NCBI GenBank assembly: GCA_036417435.1
Contig: CM070911.1
Location: 9,610,001 to 9,674,000 of the forward strand
Direction of reading: 5' to 3'
Origin: Inia geoffrensis
Taxonomy: Eukaryota > Chordata > Mammalia > Artiodactyla > Iniidae
DNA length: 64,000 nt
The notes below the pieces were generated by a model that searched no databases, was not told the DNA's origin, and saw only the letters and a list, made by a program, of their open reading frames with translations. A program made the translations under genes and the position numbers. The first letter of the stretch is position 1. Each line of letters starts with the position of its first letter. Below are positions 12,522-23,917 of this stretch, piece after piece.

Positions 12522-12722
12522 GGGCTTCCCTGGTGGTGCAGTGCTTGAGAGACTGCCTGCCGATGCAGGGGACACGGGTTCGTGCCCCGGTCCGGGAAGA
12601 TCCCACATGCCGCGGAGCAGCTAGGCCTGTGAGCCATGGCCACTGAGCCTGCGCATCCGGAGCCTGTTGCTCCACAACGGGAGAGGCCACAACAGTGAGA
12701 GGCCCGCATTCCGCAAAAAAAA
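12522..12722 (+). mobile_element. CHR-2-type tRNA-Glu SINE nested in L1 endonuclease
   Basis: The head gggcttccctggtggtgcag, the B box gggttcgtgcccc and the A tail are all clear. The TSD aaaagtcccctcct (14 bp) is at 12508-12521 and 12723-12736. The insertion splits the ORF2 endonuclease codons at the GDF|NT position. The predicted 225-residue frame at 12478-13155 therefore reads through the SINE as an artificial chimera. Confidence 0.95.
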
Positions 12723-12736
12723 AAAAGTCCCCTCCT

Positions 12737-13155
12737 ATGATTGTGTTACTCTCGATTTCCTCTTTTACGGCTGTTAGTATTTGTCTTATGTATTGAGGTG
12801 CTCCTATGTTGGGTGCATAAATATTTACAATTGTTATATCTTCTTGGATTGATCCCTTGATCATTATGTAGTGTCCTTCTTTGTCTCTTGTAATAGTCTT
12901 TGTTTTAAAGTCTATTTTGTCTGATACGAGAATTGCTACTCTAGTTTTCTTTTGGTTTCCATTAGCATGGAATATCCTTCTCCATCCCCTCACTTTCAGT
13001 CTGTATGTGTCCCTAGGTCTGAAGTGGGTCTCTTGTAGACAGTATATATACGGGTCTGGTTTTTCTATCCATTCAGCCAGTCTGTATTTTTTGGTTGGAG
13101 CATTTAATCCATTTACATTTAAGGTAATTATTGATATGTATATTCCTATTACCAT
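12737..13155 (-). pseudogene. L1 ORF2 N-terminal endonuclease domain (partial)
   Basis: From the start at 13155 the minus strand reads an APE-type endonuclease. ITLNVNGLN holds the expected Asn and CLQETH the catalytic Glu; VNIYAPN and GGDF follow. The SINE at 12522-12722 then interrupts the Asp-x-Asn motif. In an active L1 this domain nicks target DNA at TTTT/AA sites to prime reverse transcription. Here it is a relic. Confidence 0.88.
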
Positions 13156-13189
13156 TTTCTTAACTATTTTGTGTTTGTTATGGTAGGTC

Positions 13190-14106
13190 TTTTCCTTCTC
13201 TTGAGTTTCCTGCCTAGAGAAGTTCCTTTAGCATTTGTTGTAAAACTGGTTTGGTGGTGCTGAATTCTCTTAGCTTTTTATTGTCTGTAAAGGTTTTAAT
13301 TTCTCCATCAAACCTGAATGAGATCCTTGCCAGGTAGAGTAATCTTGGTTGTAGGTTTTTCTCCTTCATCACTTTAAATATGTCCTGCCACTCCCTTCTG
13401 CCTTTCAGAGTTTCTGCTGAAAGATCAGCTGTTAACCTTATGGGGATTCCCTTGTGTGTTATTTGTTGTTTTTCCCTTGTTGTTTTTAATGTTTTTCTTT
13501 GTATTTAATTTTTGATAGTTTGATTAGTATGTGTCTTGTCGTGTTTCTCCTTGGATTTATCCTGTATGGGACTCCTTGTGCTTCCTGGACTTGTTTAACT
13601 ATTTCCTTTCCCATATTAGGGAAACTGTCAATTATAATCTCTTCAAATATCTTCTCAGTCCGTTTCTTTTCCTCTTCTTCTTCTGGGATCCCTATAATTC
13701 GAATGTTGGTGAATTTAACGTTGTCCCAGAGATCTCTGAGACTGTCCTCAGTTCTTTTCATTCTTTTTTCTTTATTCTGCTCTGCAGTAGTTATTTCCAC
13801 TCCTTTATCTTCCAGGTCATTTATCTGTTCTTCTGCCTCAGTTATTCTGCTATTGATCCCATCTAGAGAATTTTTAATTTCATTTATTGTGTTGTTCATC
13901 GTTGCTTGTTTGCTCTTTAGTTCTTCTAGGTCCTTGTTAAACGTTTCTTGTATTTTCTGTAATCTATTTCCAAGATTTTGGATCATCTTTACTATCATTA
14001 TTCTGAATTCTTTTTCAGGTAGACTGCCTACTTCCTCTTCATTTGTTAGGTCTGGTGGGTTTTTACCTTGCTCCTTCATTTGCTGTGTGTTTCTCTGTCT
14101 TCTCAT
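13190..14106 (-). pseudogene. L1 ORF1 (RNA-binding chaperone), truncated by stops
   Basis: An open minus-strand frame at 13486-14106 gives 206 residues against roughly 340 for an intact ORF1p. It has a charged N-terminus, a long coiled coil rich in E, K and Q (about residues 40-110), then the RRM-like part with FTNIRIIGIPEEEE. After HILIKLSKIKYKEKH a stop intervenes, and the C-terminal domain continues to about 13190 with further stops. The downstream remnant remains alignable by eye to ORF1 (for example near FSTTKPVLQQMLKE), so the loss is by mutation, not deletion. Frames on the plus strand (up to 286 codons at 13499-14359) are antisense shadows. Confidence 0.88.
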
Positions 14107-14629
14107 TTTGCTTAACTTACTGTGTTTTGCATCTCCTTTTCACAGGCTGCAGGTTCGTAGTTCCTGTTGCTTTTGGTGTCTGTCCCCAGCGGCTCAGGTT
14201 GGTTCAGTGGGTTATGTTGGCTTCCTGGTGGAGGGGAGTAGTGACTGTGTTCTGGTGGATGAGGCTGGATCTTGTCTTTCTGGTGGGCAGGTCCATGTCT
14301 GGTGGCGTGTTTTGGGGTGTCTGTGGCCTTATTATGATTTTAGGCAGCCTCTCTGCTAATAGATTGGGTTGTGTTCCTGTCTTGCTAGTTGTTTGGCATA
14401 GGGTGTCCTGAACAGTAGCTTGCTGGTCGTTGAGTGAAGCTGGGTGTTGGTGTTGAGATGGAGATCTCTGGGAGATTTTCGCTGTTTGATATTACATGGA
14501 GCTTGGAGGTCTCTTGTGGTCCAGTGTCCTGAACTTGGCTCTGTCACCTCAGAGACACAGCCCTGACGCCTGCCTGGGGCACCAAGAGCCTTTCATCCAC
14601 ACGGCTCAGAATAAAAGGGAGAAAAAATA

Positions 14630-14690
14630 GAAAGAAAGAAAGAAAGAAGATAAAATAAAATAAAGTAAAATAAAGTTATTAAAATAAAAA
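14630..14690. repeat. Simple repeat (GAAA)n/(AAAAT)n in L1 5' UTR
   Basis: A run of agaaagaaag units passes into taaaataaaa units. It lies close to ORF1 within the L1 5' UTR. Confidence 0.8.
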
Positions 14691-15740
14691 ATAATTATAA
14701 AGAACTTTTTAAAAAGTAATAATAAAAGAAAATAAAATGGACAGACTGAACCCTAGGACAAATGGTAAAAGTAAAACTATAAAGGCAAAACCACATACAG
14801 AAGCATACAGATACACACCCACAAAGAAAGAAAAAGGGGTAAAAAATATATATATACATATATATATCGTTGCTCCCAAAGTTCACCTCCTCAATTTGGG
14901 GTAATCCGTTGTTTATTCAGGTATTCCACAGATGCAGGGTACATCAAGTTGACTGTGGAAATTTAATCCGCTGCTCCTGAGGCTACTGGGAGAGATTTCC
15001 CTTTCTTTTCTTTGTTTGCTCACCTCCCGGGGTTCAGCTTTAGATTTGGACCCACCTCTGCGTGTAGGTCACCTGAGGGCATTTGTTCTTCGCTCAGACA
15101 GGACGGGGTTAAACGAGCAGCTGATTCAGGGGCTCTGGCCCACTCAGGCCGGGGGGAGGGAGGGGTACGGAGTGCAGGGCGAGGCTGTGGCAGCAGTGGC
15201 TGGCATGACGTTGCACCAGCCCGAGGCTTGCCGTGCGTTCTTCCGCGGAAGTTGTCCCTGTATCACGAGACCCTGGCAGTGGCGGGCTGCACAGGCTCCC
15301 CGGAAGGGAGATGTGGAGAGTGACCTGTGCGGGCACACAGGCTTCCTGGTGGTGGCAGCAGAAGCCTTAGCGTCTCATGCCCGTCTCTGGGGTCCGTGCT
15401 TTTAGCCGCGGCTCGCGCCCGTCTCTGGAGCTCCTTTAAGCAGCGCCGTGAATCCCCTCTCCTCACGCACCAGGAAACCCAAGGGGCAAGAAAAAGTCTC
15501 TTGCCTCTTCGGTAGGTGCAGACTTTTCTCCGGACTCCCTCCCGGCTAGGCGTGGCGCACTAACCCCCTGCAGGCTTTGTTCACGCCGCCAACCCCAGTC
15601 CTCTCCCTGCGCTCCGACCTAAGCCCAAGCCTCAGCTCCCAGCCCCGCCCGCCCCAGTGGGTGAGCAGACAAGCCTCTTGGGCTGGTGAGTGCCGGTCGG
15701 CCCTGATCCTCTGTGCGGGAATCTCCCCGCTTTGCCCTCT

Positions 15741-15779
15741 GCACCCCTGTTGCTGCGCCCTCCGCACCCCTGTTGCTGC
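15741..15779. repeat. Two-copy direct repeat in L1 5' UTR
   Basis: The 16-mer gcacccctgttgctgc occurs at 15741-15756 and 15764-15779. Local tandem copies are common in L1 5' UTRs and may mark part of a repeated promoter monomer. Confidence 0.7.
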
Positions 15780-16071
15780 TCTCTCCGCAGCTCTGAAGCT
15801 TTCCCCCTCTGCCACCCGCAGTCTCTGGCCGCGAAGGGGCTTTCCTCCTTCACGGCTCCCTCCCACTGGTGCAGGTCCCGTCCCTATTCTTTTGTCTCTG
15901 TTTTTCCTTTTTTCTTTTGCCCTACTCAGGTACGTGGGGGAGTTTCTTGCCTTTTGGGAGGTCTGAGGTCTTCTGCCAGTGTTCAGTAGGTGTTCTGTAG
16001 GAGTTGTTCCACATGTAGATGTATTTCTGATGTAATTGTGGGGAGGAAGGTGATCTCCGCGTCTTACTCTT

Positions 16072-16082
16072 CCGCCATCTTG
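16072..16082 (-). promoter_or_regulatory. YY1-type site at the L1 5' end
   Basis: Minus-strand CAAGATGGCGG, the YY1 core found just inside the 5' end of full-length L1s, where it is known to set the transcription start. Its presence about a dozen bases from the TSD supports a full-length insertion. Confidence 0.85.
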
Positions 16083-16114
16083 AAGCTCCTCTCAAGGATT
16101 TCAGTATTAACCAG

Positions 16115-16300
16115 CTGTGGATTTGGACCTCAGGTATGCTGCTTATGGCTGTAAAAACGTGAAAAAGTCACATCACCTCTTTGTGCTTTTTTTTCTCTTC
16201 TGTAAAATAGACCCCAAAATGCTTACCTTTTAAATTATAATGCAAATCAGGTAAGATAGTTGATATTAAGACTTTGCAAGGAGAATTTTCTCAATGTTAT
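16115..16300 (+). repeat. Probable MIR fragment
   Basis: The phrases tcacatcacctctttgtgc and tcttctgtaaaatagacccc match the MIR core and following part. It lies immediately beyond the L1 target site. Confidence 0.55.
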
Positions 16301-16659
16301 TTCACTTTCCGTCATCTAATCCCAACAGGTTAAAAAAAAAAAAAAGTACATATCTATATATGTCAAAATATCTCCTACTAGAATTTAACTGAAAAAATAT
16401 TATATATCAGTTTCAGCCAGTTTAAAAGTGCCATATATGAATTCACTCAACAATTTATTTAACAATTAAAAAAATGTGTCATACTAAGAAGAGACTATTT
16501 GTATTAAAGCCAAAGAGTTAATTATCATACACTAATCAGGAGACTGTGCTTGGCTTAAAGATCTAGTACAAAGGACGATTCTAATGATTGGAGGTTCAGA
16601 GGATTGATTAGAGGTTTTAACCCATATCCCTTAATAGATGGTTAGACTTTCATTCTGAT

Positions 16660-16748
16660 TTTGTGGTAGACCCAGAAATCTGCACTTTTACAAGTTTCCC
16701 GGATGATTTTGATACAGATGGCCAATAAGCCACATTCTGAAAAACACT
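16660..16748 (+). repeat. MER5A-like hAT DNA-transposon remnant
   Basis: The segment from cccagaaatctgcactttta through tcccggatgattttgataca to cacattctgaaaaacac follows the right half of the MER5A family of small hAT elements. The left half is not readable. Confidence 0.6.
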
Positions 16749-18290
16749 CAAAGATGTCATAGATAATCCCCAACTAAACATAACGTGGCACTAAAACATG
16801 CAGTGACATTCATTTGGAGTGCAAAAGGATCCTTGAATTTAATAAATCAACATTTATTAAGTCTTTATTCTGGGAAAGGTAGTCTGCCAAGTGTAATCAA
16901 AGATGAGATATCTAAGAATCTGTGCCAACCTTATTCTAACACAGAAGAGTAAACAAGAATGTGCTAATGTTTTTCATTGTTGATTATGAAATTGTCACAT
17001 CAGCTAATGCCATTTTGCCCCATTTTAATATCATGTGTTAATGCAGATTTTACTTGCTCCAAGAAAGAGTACAGATGATGCCATTCTAACCAGAAGGAAA
17101 GACATTTTCTTACATCTATCAGTGTATTACTGCAAATCATCTCTTCCTAATACAAATGATCTCTACCTAATATGGAAACTCAAACTTTGAAAGCATCCAC
17201 TTTGCAGAGTGTAGGTGTATTCATGACTATAACCCTGACATCTTGCTCAAAGGCCAAAAAATAATAATAATACATTTGGGATCTTTCATCCTGTAACTTC
17301 TAGAAGCCCAACATTTTTGTTTCATTTTTTTTCAGACCTCTCAGATGGACACAATTGGACTCAATTTATTGCCAAGACAACCCATTTAATTAATTGATCA
17401 TTATTCTGCCAGACCCACACAGAATGACATACATATGGTCTTTCCCTTGAAGAAGCTACAGTGTTATTTTTAAGTGATTTGACTGAGTTCACATGGATCA
17501 TTACTGATAAATAATCTGGGCTTGAACCCCGGTCTTTGAACTCTTAATTCTGTGCTCTTGATTGTACGGTCAGAAGTATGGGTTGTGGAATGAGGGCATC
17601 ACTTGCTTTTATGAAAAGTTGAATCAGGCTAACGGCAGCTGAAAATTTTTCTTGTAATTGTACGTTCAATAAGAGAATTAATGCGGTATATTAAGAATTG
17701 TAAAATTAGTTTTAAAGTCATGATTAAATTTCATGAGAGCAAAAACTGATGAAGATAACATTATCATAATGACATCTTATTAAACTGAGTTTTTAAATTC
17801 TGATTGAAGGAGGTCTACCAGATGAGAAGATTAGGGAACATAGGGAAGATAAAACTCCTTCTATCCAAAGTCTCCATAGCTTTGTTTTACAAGATTTATT
17901 GTACTTGAAATAAACACATGGATTAAACTATCAAAATGTTTCTTTAGGCCCCGACCTTCTAGATTAACAAGCTATCAAAAAATACTTGGATGTGATGTCA
18001 TAAGAACGTAAGCTAATCTCAAATGCTATCTCACTGTTTAAGGAACTTCCTTCTTCAAAAAGAGCTGAAGACATTCAGGAATCCATTGTTTACCCATTCA
18101 GCACTTCAAAGTAGCATGAATTCTTTTACATGCTGAATATAAAACATAAGAATTACTTTGCTCTTTCTAGCAGTTCAAATTTTCTATCTGAATTGACAGA
18201 TCAGTAAGTAAATACTTTTAAGTCAAACATTTACTTATAAATCAGTTCCAAATGTCATAAGATTACAAAGGATAGGAATTCAGTACAGAT
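16749..18290. other. Unassigned AT-rich non-coding DNA
   Basis: No coding, RNA or repeat signal recognised. Confidence 0.5.
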
Positions 18291-18291
18291 T

Positions 18292-18530
18292 TTAAGAGAG
18301 TAGACTCCAGAATTGACTGCTAAGTTCAAATTCTGGCTTTACCACCTACTAGCTGTATGAATTTGGAAAATTTACTTTAACTCTCTTTAACTATCCTTAT
18401 TTGTAAAAGTGGGGTTTTAGAAATATATGCTTAATTGGGTTATGGGAGAACTGAATTAAATAATATATCTAAATTGCTTTAAAGAGTACCTGGAACATGA
18501 TTATTCCATATGAACAAGGTTAACGTTACA
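18292..18530 (+). repeat. MIR SINE
   Basis: MIR order is retained: aagttcaaattctggcttta, ccacctactagctgtatga, ttaactctctttaac, ttatttgtaaaagtgggg, and a final agagtacctggaacatgatt. Confidence 0.75.
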
Positions 18531-20285
18531 TATAAAAGGCTTTTTTTACAGAACTTTCAGAAAAGCTAACATAAAGAGTTGTAAAGTGATCAGTGGGAAT
18601 TTACCAGGAAGTAAAATGGTCAAAATGTTATAAAATGTGCAAAAGCATGGGAAAAGCAAGAGTAATGTGAGAGAATGGAGAACAACTTTGTATGGGGCAA
18701 GAATAATAAAGGTAGTGAACTCTTTGAAAAGGCAAAAAGAAAGGTTAAAAAGAGACCTGAAAAGCCTTAGCGTGCCCTTCAAAAATGTGACTTCAAAGGA
18801 ATCGTCCTTTCCTTTATTTCAGCAGCAAAATGAGCTTTTGGAGAGCATTGCTAGAGAAGAACATTGCCATATATGGATTTTCCTATCAATCAGATGCTAG
18901 AGAACACCAGCTGTATTTATACTGGCAATTGCCACGTCCTTCCAGTGTTTCCAAAAATTCTTCTAGTTGTATTCCGAAGGTTGGACTGGCTGTAGGGCCA
19001 GGGATTGAAAGCAGGGAGACAAATTTAAAATCTCTTGAATTATGTGGGTAAAAACCTAATAATTTTTGTCAGTCAAAAATCACTGAACAGCTAGACAAGT
19101 ACTAGGACCAAAATTTACTGAATCTGAAATTTTGCCAAGAGTTTCAGTACAGTCTTTGTTCTGTGGTAAGTATAAACATACATCATAACATGATATTAGG
19201 TTGAAATGTGTATAATTTCCATTTCGTAGATCTTTTAGCATAGAACAGTAATAATTTTATATGATTCATCATAGTAACTTATTTAGTGGGAAACAGTTGA
19301 ATACATGACTTACGCTTGTGATAAGAAATGCCAAAATAGACTCAAGTGATCTTAAAAAAAACTGACCAATAGACTTGAATTTTCTCATTTGTAATTATTG
19401 GATTTAGGAATTATACAGAATTACACTTTATTTACAAAAGAAAGTATGTAATTACATTCTCCTCAGATATATAAATTTTAAAGGAAATTATTTCAAAGAT
19501 AATTAAATGTGTTAAACATCACCCTTTAAGCTTTTGAGATGAGAAAGTATATTAGTTATATTCTTCAAATGCCATTTTTTTAGTTCAGTAAACCTGTTTA
19601 AGGTGCTGTGATTTTATAGTTTTCAATAAAGATTTAATTAAGCATAAGATCATTAAAACCTGTCCTTGCAAACCTTTCAAAGGGAGAGTTGCTTTCAAAC
19701 AACTGGATGTTCATAAGCATTGAGATGATGAATAACAAGGATTCGTTCATGTTCTTTTAATTTTACACATAATTGAAAAAAGACCCATTGCCTCCAACCT
19801 ATTCCATTTCTTCTGTGAGATAACTTCCTCCCGGTAACTTTCCTGTTTTTCCCCCTTTCTCATCTGCACTGAGAATTCCTGAGGTTTTGTATACCAAGCA
19901 AGGGTCTGGATTAGAATACAAGCATAATTATGCTGGGATTCAGACTCACCTAGTTCTGTCTGGATGGCATAAGGGGTATTCAGGGAGATGGCAGGATTAA
20001 GGAGGCTGCTGGGAAAAGAAATCTAACTTGAGAACAGAGATTTGCCTCAGAAGGCCCTGTCCTGAGTACTGAGCATCAGAATGAAGGGATTGTTATGAGT
20101 TGTCTAACGATATTTGAGATCTGGGTCTTAGGTATAAACAGGGAGTGATACCTCAGAAAAATGTTTGTTAATTATCAGTAGCACAATGATAGTCCCCTCG
20201 GGGATGAGTACAACAAACTGTAAGAGGAATGTTTTGTACTTAGAGAAGAACGTGTCCCAACTAGGGGGCGCTGAGTGGTTGTATG
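18531..20285. other. Unassigned non-coding DNA
   Basis: No gene recognised. Frames at 18637-18900 and 18546-18782 lie opposite each other and lack domains. A mixed-composition stretch at about 19780-20120 is not assigned to a family. Confidence 0.5.
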
Positions 20286-20286
20286 A

Positions 20287-20535
20287 CACTGTAAGCCTGA
20301 GCACTGGGGCTCTGGTGGCTTCGTCTTTGACACTGACCTGCTGTGTTATATTGGGCAGCTGACTTAGCCTCTCTAGGTCTCAGTGTCCTCATTTGTAATA
20401 CGAACAGGATAATAGTGCCAAATTTAGAAAGTTTTTGTGCATGTTAAATGAATTTGCACATGCATGACATTAAGAACAGCACCTGGCACACAGTAAACAC
20501 TCAATACATTTACAATTATTTGTTATTATTAGCTA
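20287..20535 (+). repeat. MIR SINE
   Basis: The phrases ctgctgtgttatattgggca, ttagcctctctaggtctcag, agcacctggcacacagtaaa and cactcaatacatt give a near-complete MIR. The frame at 20165-20362 runs partly over it. Confidence 0.85.
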
Positions 20536-20904
20536 CAATGAGCCTTTAAGCTTTTTGGTTACAAAAGAAATAGGCAGCACTCCCTTGGAAAGAGGGAGTA
20601 GAATTTTACTATCATAGGACCCAAAGGACTGAGGAACTGACAACACCCCATTAAAGCAAAACTGTAAAATATCAGTAGAAAAATGGTTCATTTTACCCAA
20701 TAATTGAGATGACTGTCTTCAACCATACACAAAGCAACCCATGGTTATTCTGTAAAAATAATTTGTGAATTAGGGTTTTGGGAGCAGCTCATATTTTGTT
20801 CATTTCAAATAAGCTGTAGATCCTGATTTTAATGTTTAAAATCAGAAGCAAAAAAATACAATCTTGTGTCTCCTATAGATGTCCAAAAGTAGTTAAAAAC
20901 ACAG

Positions 20905-21160
20905 TCTTGTGTTTGCATCCCAAACGTGCTGTTACCTATTATGTGATCAACGTCATCATGGGAATCTAAATAATTTTCCCTATTTTAATTTCTGGACTTG
21001 GTTTCCTCATTGGAAAAAATGGTAAGAATTATGAGAATTTAGCTATTAAGATTGTTGTGAGGTTTATATAAATATATGAATTGTCTTCTAAGTAATTATC
21101 ATAGTTCCAGGAATAGAGTAAGCATTCAATAATAAGTGGTGGCCCCCTTGATAATAATAA
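20905..21160 (+). repeat. MIR SINE, diverged
   Basis: Phrases of the MIR 3' half are visible: tggtttcctcattggaaaaa, attgttgtgaggtttatata, ccaggaatagagtaagcatt and caataataagtgg. Confidence 0.65.
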
Positions 21161-21269
21161 TTATGATGGAAATGAGAGTGATGATGTAAAAAGATGACAT
21201 CAGACTGGCATAGCCTTGGAAACATAGGTATTATTTATAAGTAAATCCTCTTTAAAATTATATTGGGTG

Positions 21270-21485
21270 GGGCTTCCCTGGTGGCGCAGTGGTTGAGAGT
21301 CTGCCTGCCAATGCAGGGAACACGGGTTCGTGCCCCGGTCCGGGAAGATCCCACATGCCGTGGAGCGGCTGGGCCCGTGAGCCATGGCCGCTAAGCCTGC
21401 GCGTCCGGAGCCTGTGCTCCGCAATGGGAGAGGCCACAATAGTGAGAGGCCCGCGTACCGCAAAAACAAAACAAAACAAAAAAAA
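21270..21485 (+). mobile_element. CHR-2-type tRNA-Glu SINE
   Basis: A complete copy with the A box region tggcgcagtgg and B box gggttcgtgcccc (both pol III internal promoter elements), ending in an A-rich tail with caaaa units. I could not define a clear TSD. Frames on both strands are SINE sequence. Confidence 0.93.
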
Positions 21486-21784
21486 TACTACATGTGTCTA
21501 GGTTTCTGAAACCATTGTCTTCTTTTATCCTATATTGAGCTGTCAGGTAAAATATATGTTGTCCAGTTAAATTTGAATTTCAGATAATTTTTAGTATAAG
21601 CATGTCCCAAATATTGCATGGAACACATACTAAAAATAATAAATAAATAATTCTGAAAATCACATATAACTCGGCATCCTGTATATTTATTTGTTAAACA
21701 TGGCAACCCTAAGCAGATACTTTGTGGAGAGAAAGAACATTGAATCAGAAATTTAAAGACCATTTTGTTAAAGCAGAAACTACT
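21486..21784. other. Unassigned AT-rich non-coding DNA
   Basis: No coding or repeat signal recognised. Confidence 0.5.
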
Positions 21785-22140
21785 ATTATTTCTTTGGATG
21801 TGCTCAGATCAAATGTTTCCTATCTCTGAGCATCAGTTTCTGTATCTGATGCAGGTTAAGAGATGGTTAAGAGATGGCCTCTAAGTCTTTCTGCAGTTCT
21901 CACACTCTGCAGATGTAAATATGATGCTTAGAATATGGGGTTAACTATTTTTGATATATGACTCTAATACTCATGTTGACATTGCACATTCACTCACACA
22001 TAACATTCATTACTTCTTTTATATTATCTATAATTCTGAAAATAAGTTCATTTTCAAATGTGCAAACTGAGGGTCAGATATTAACAGGTTTGGCCAGAAC
22101 TATACAGTTAATAAATTTAGAAGTCAGGGTTTAATCCTCT
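21785..22140 (+). repeat. Ancient MIR/L2-like repeat remnants
   Basis: The phrases tctctgagcatcagtttctg and, further on, gtgcaaactgagggtcagat and tagaagtcagggtttaatcc resemble two mammalian-wide old repeats end to end. The families are uncertain. Confidence 0.45.
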
Positions 22141-22647
22141 TCTTTTAAATATCTTCTACATTTTCACTCTTAACATCCTTGAGCTTTCTCTGAGTTTTCT
22201 TTTGGTATTTAAAATGAATTGTTAGTAGAGGATAATAAAGTAGATAAATGTAAAATTAGATATATTACTGAAAGAATAATTGTTGAAGTGTAATCATAAA
22301 TTTTCACATTATAGGAGACACTAATGAAAGGCATTTTTATCTTTTTTTTCCCTTTTGCAGTATCATTGCTGTGATTCTACTTTTAAAATAGGGTTTCAAG
22401 GTTTCCTAGGGAAGGAGATTGGTGTCAGAATTTCCAGTAAAAGCTTGATTGTGTGATAGATGACCTGTTCAAGTAGTGATATATAGTTTCCAATAATTTT
22501 AAAAGCATATTTAGCCCTCATTCCACTGTACTTATTACATAGATTTTATTTGAAATTTTGCAAAAGTGCTGCCCAATCATTCTTTGTACTTAAGCTGAAG
22601 GGGAAAGCTGTAAGTTTCACTAAAGCATGACACTTCGAGCACATATT

Positions 22648-22653
<6 letters not shown>
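22141..22653. other. Unassigned AT-rich non-coding DNA
   Basis: No coding or repeat signal recognised. Confidence 0.5.

Positions 22654-22683
<30 letters not shown>
22654..22683. repeat. (AT)n microsatellite
   Basis: Thirty bases of uninterrupted AT alternation, self-complementary and likely polymorphic. Confidence 0.95.
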
Positions 22684-22685
<2 letters not shown>

Positions 22686-23914
22686 CACATTTTTCCTTGG
22701 ACACTTAACAGGTCAGTAGGCAAGATACTATACAGAGAGAGTACTTTAGTGTAATGCCAAGTGTTCAGAAGCAGATTGATGTTTGCCTTCATAAATTAGG
22801 AATTAGGCAATGACAAAAAACAACAATGAAGCAGCACTTTGTTTTCAGGTAAGAGACGGAAGAATGAAAGTCAGCAGGGTACTCCACATAACTTCAACAA
22901 TTATCAAGAAACTTCATGGTACGCGCGTGGTGATGCAATTAAATAGCATTGTCATGAACATCATGGCTTCGTTTGGGTCTTGAGTGGGATGAAGCACTTG
23001 AGTATGGTTTTCTTTCCAGCTGAAAAAGCCTAAAGAGGGAAATATCTGCAGGAAGACAAAGTAGTGCCTCGAAGTACACGAGGAGCAAATTTCCTTTTCC
23101 TAATTGTTCAGCCTTCTCACTACAGTGAGTAATGGGCATAGACAACTGTGATTACCAATTTGTCCTGAGTCCAAATAAAGATGAGATTCAGAACAACTCT
23201 GGAGGATGAGTAGATGCACTGAGAAGCCCCATAGTATGTTTTTCCAAATATTCGGTGAGGTGGTGTGCTGACTTATGGTGCTGTGGATGCAATGTGGGTG
23301 GTTCATGCCATATACTAAACCTGGGAACAGCAAGCCATGGCCCTCGGGCATATCCTCCTGCTGGCTGCTTTTGAATGACCCATGAACTAAGAATGGTTTT
23401 TACATTTTTATATACCTAAGAACAATTAAAATAATAACAGTTATATGAAATGAAAATTTCATTGGCCCTAAACAAAGCTTTCTCGAAACACAGCCACACA
23501 TTCACTTATATATCTCTGGATGCTTTTATACTATAGCATCAGAAATGAATAGATATGACAGCCTAAAATATTTACTATTTACTATTAGCCCTTTAGGGAA
23601 AAAAGTCTGCAACTCCAGTACTGAACATTGAATTAATGCTGTTTTATGATAACTGGAAACAACATATCTTTTGGTATTATCACTTTTCTGTTTTTCAGGT
23701 ATTCTTAGGAATGGTAGATGAAGAGAGGAAATGACATGAAACAAGTAGCCTACACAATGACTTGTACTTACTTAAATAATGATTTAGTTGTGTGATAAAC
23801 AAGAAGAGGGAAATCACCCAGCTTGGAGGATTGGTATAACACAGAATCAATCTTGGATGCCACTAAAGGGCAGGTTGTCTTGATAGCTGTAATCAGAGCT
23901 GGGGTGAAATTTGG
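22684..23914. other. Unassigned non-coding DNA
   Basis: No gene recognised. Minus-strand frames of 68-83 codons at 22939-23744 have no domain I can identify. Confidence 0.5.
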
Positions 23915-23917
23915 GCG

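Larger units (their letters stand above)
10884..16093 (-). mobile_element. Full-length-ended L1 retrotransposon, internally deleted, with two nested SINEs
   Basis: A LINE-1 runs right to left. Its TSD aaggatttcagtatt is perfect over 15 bp, at 10869-10883 and 16094-16108. The 5' end reads cttcaagatggcgg on the minus strand, the usual full-length L1 start with a YY1 site. The 3' end has an AATAAA signal (10899-10904, minus) and an A tail, seen as T on plus. The order is 5' UTR, ORF1, ORF2 endonuclease, partial reverse transcriptase, then an abrupt jump to the 3' UTR near 11089. Two CHR-2-type SINEs lie inside it. It cannot be autonomous: ORF1 and ORF2 are broken and the RT catalytic region is missing. 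Confidence 0.93.
14107..16093 (-). promoter_or_regulatory. L1 5' UTR with internal promoter, GC- and CpG-rich core
   Basis: About 2 kb upstream of ORF1. The part at about 15000-15900 is strikingly GC-rich with many CpGs against an AT-rich background, as in L1 promoter regions. It begins with the YY1 motif at the extreme 5' end. Open frames of about 60-130 codons on both strands at 15010-15990 reflect the base composition (few stop codons) and do not look like genes. Confidence 0.85.

Noticed and set aside
12478..13155. 225-codon minus frame as a single protein
   Set aside because: The N-terminal part is L1 endonuclease and the C-terminal part is reverse-read SINE joined by insertion; it is not a gene.
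13499..14359. 286-codon plus frame, the longest in the window
   Set aside because: It is antisense to L1 ORF1; the opposite strand has the real, recognisable ORF1 reading.
15010..15990. Cluster of 60-130-codon frames on both strands
   Set aside because: They lie in the GC-rich L1 5' UTR where stop codons are rare by composition; no domains.
21846..21872. Short duplication ggttaagagat
   Set aside because: Two adjacent 11-bp copies are ordinary slippage in a worn repeat.
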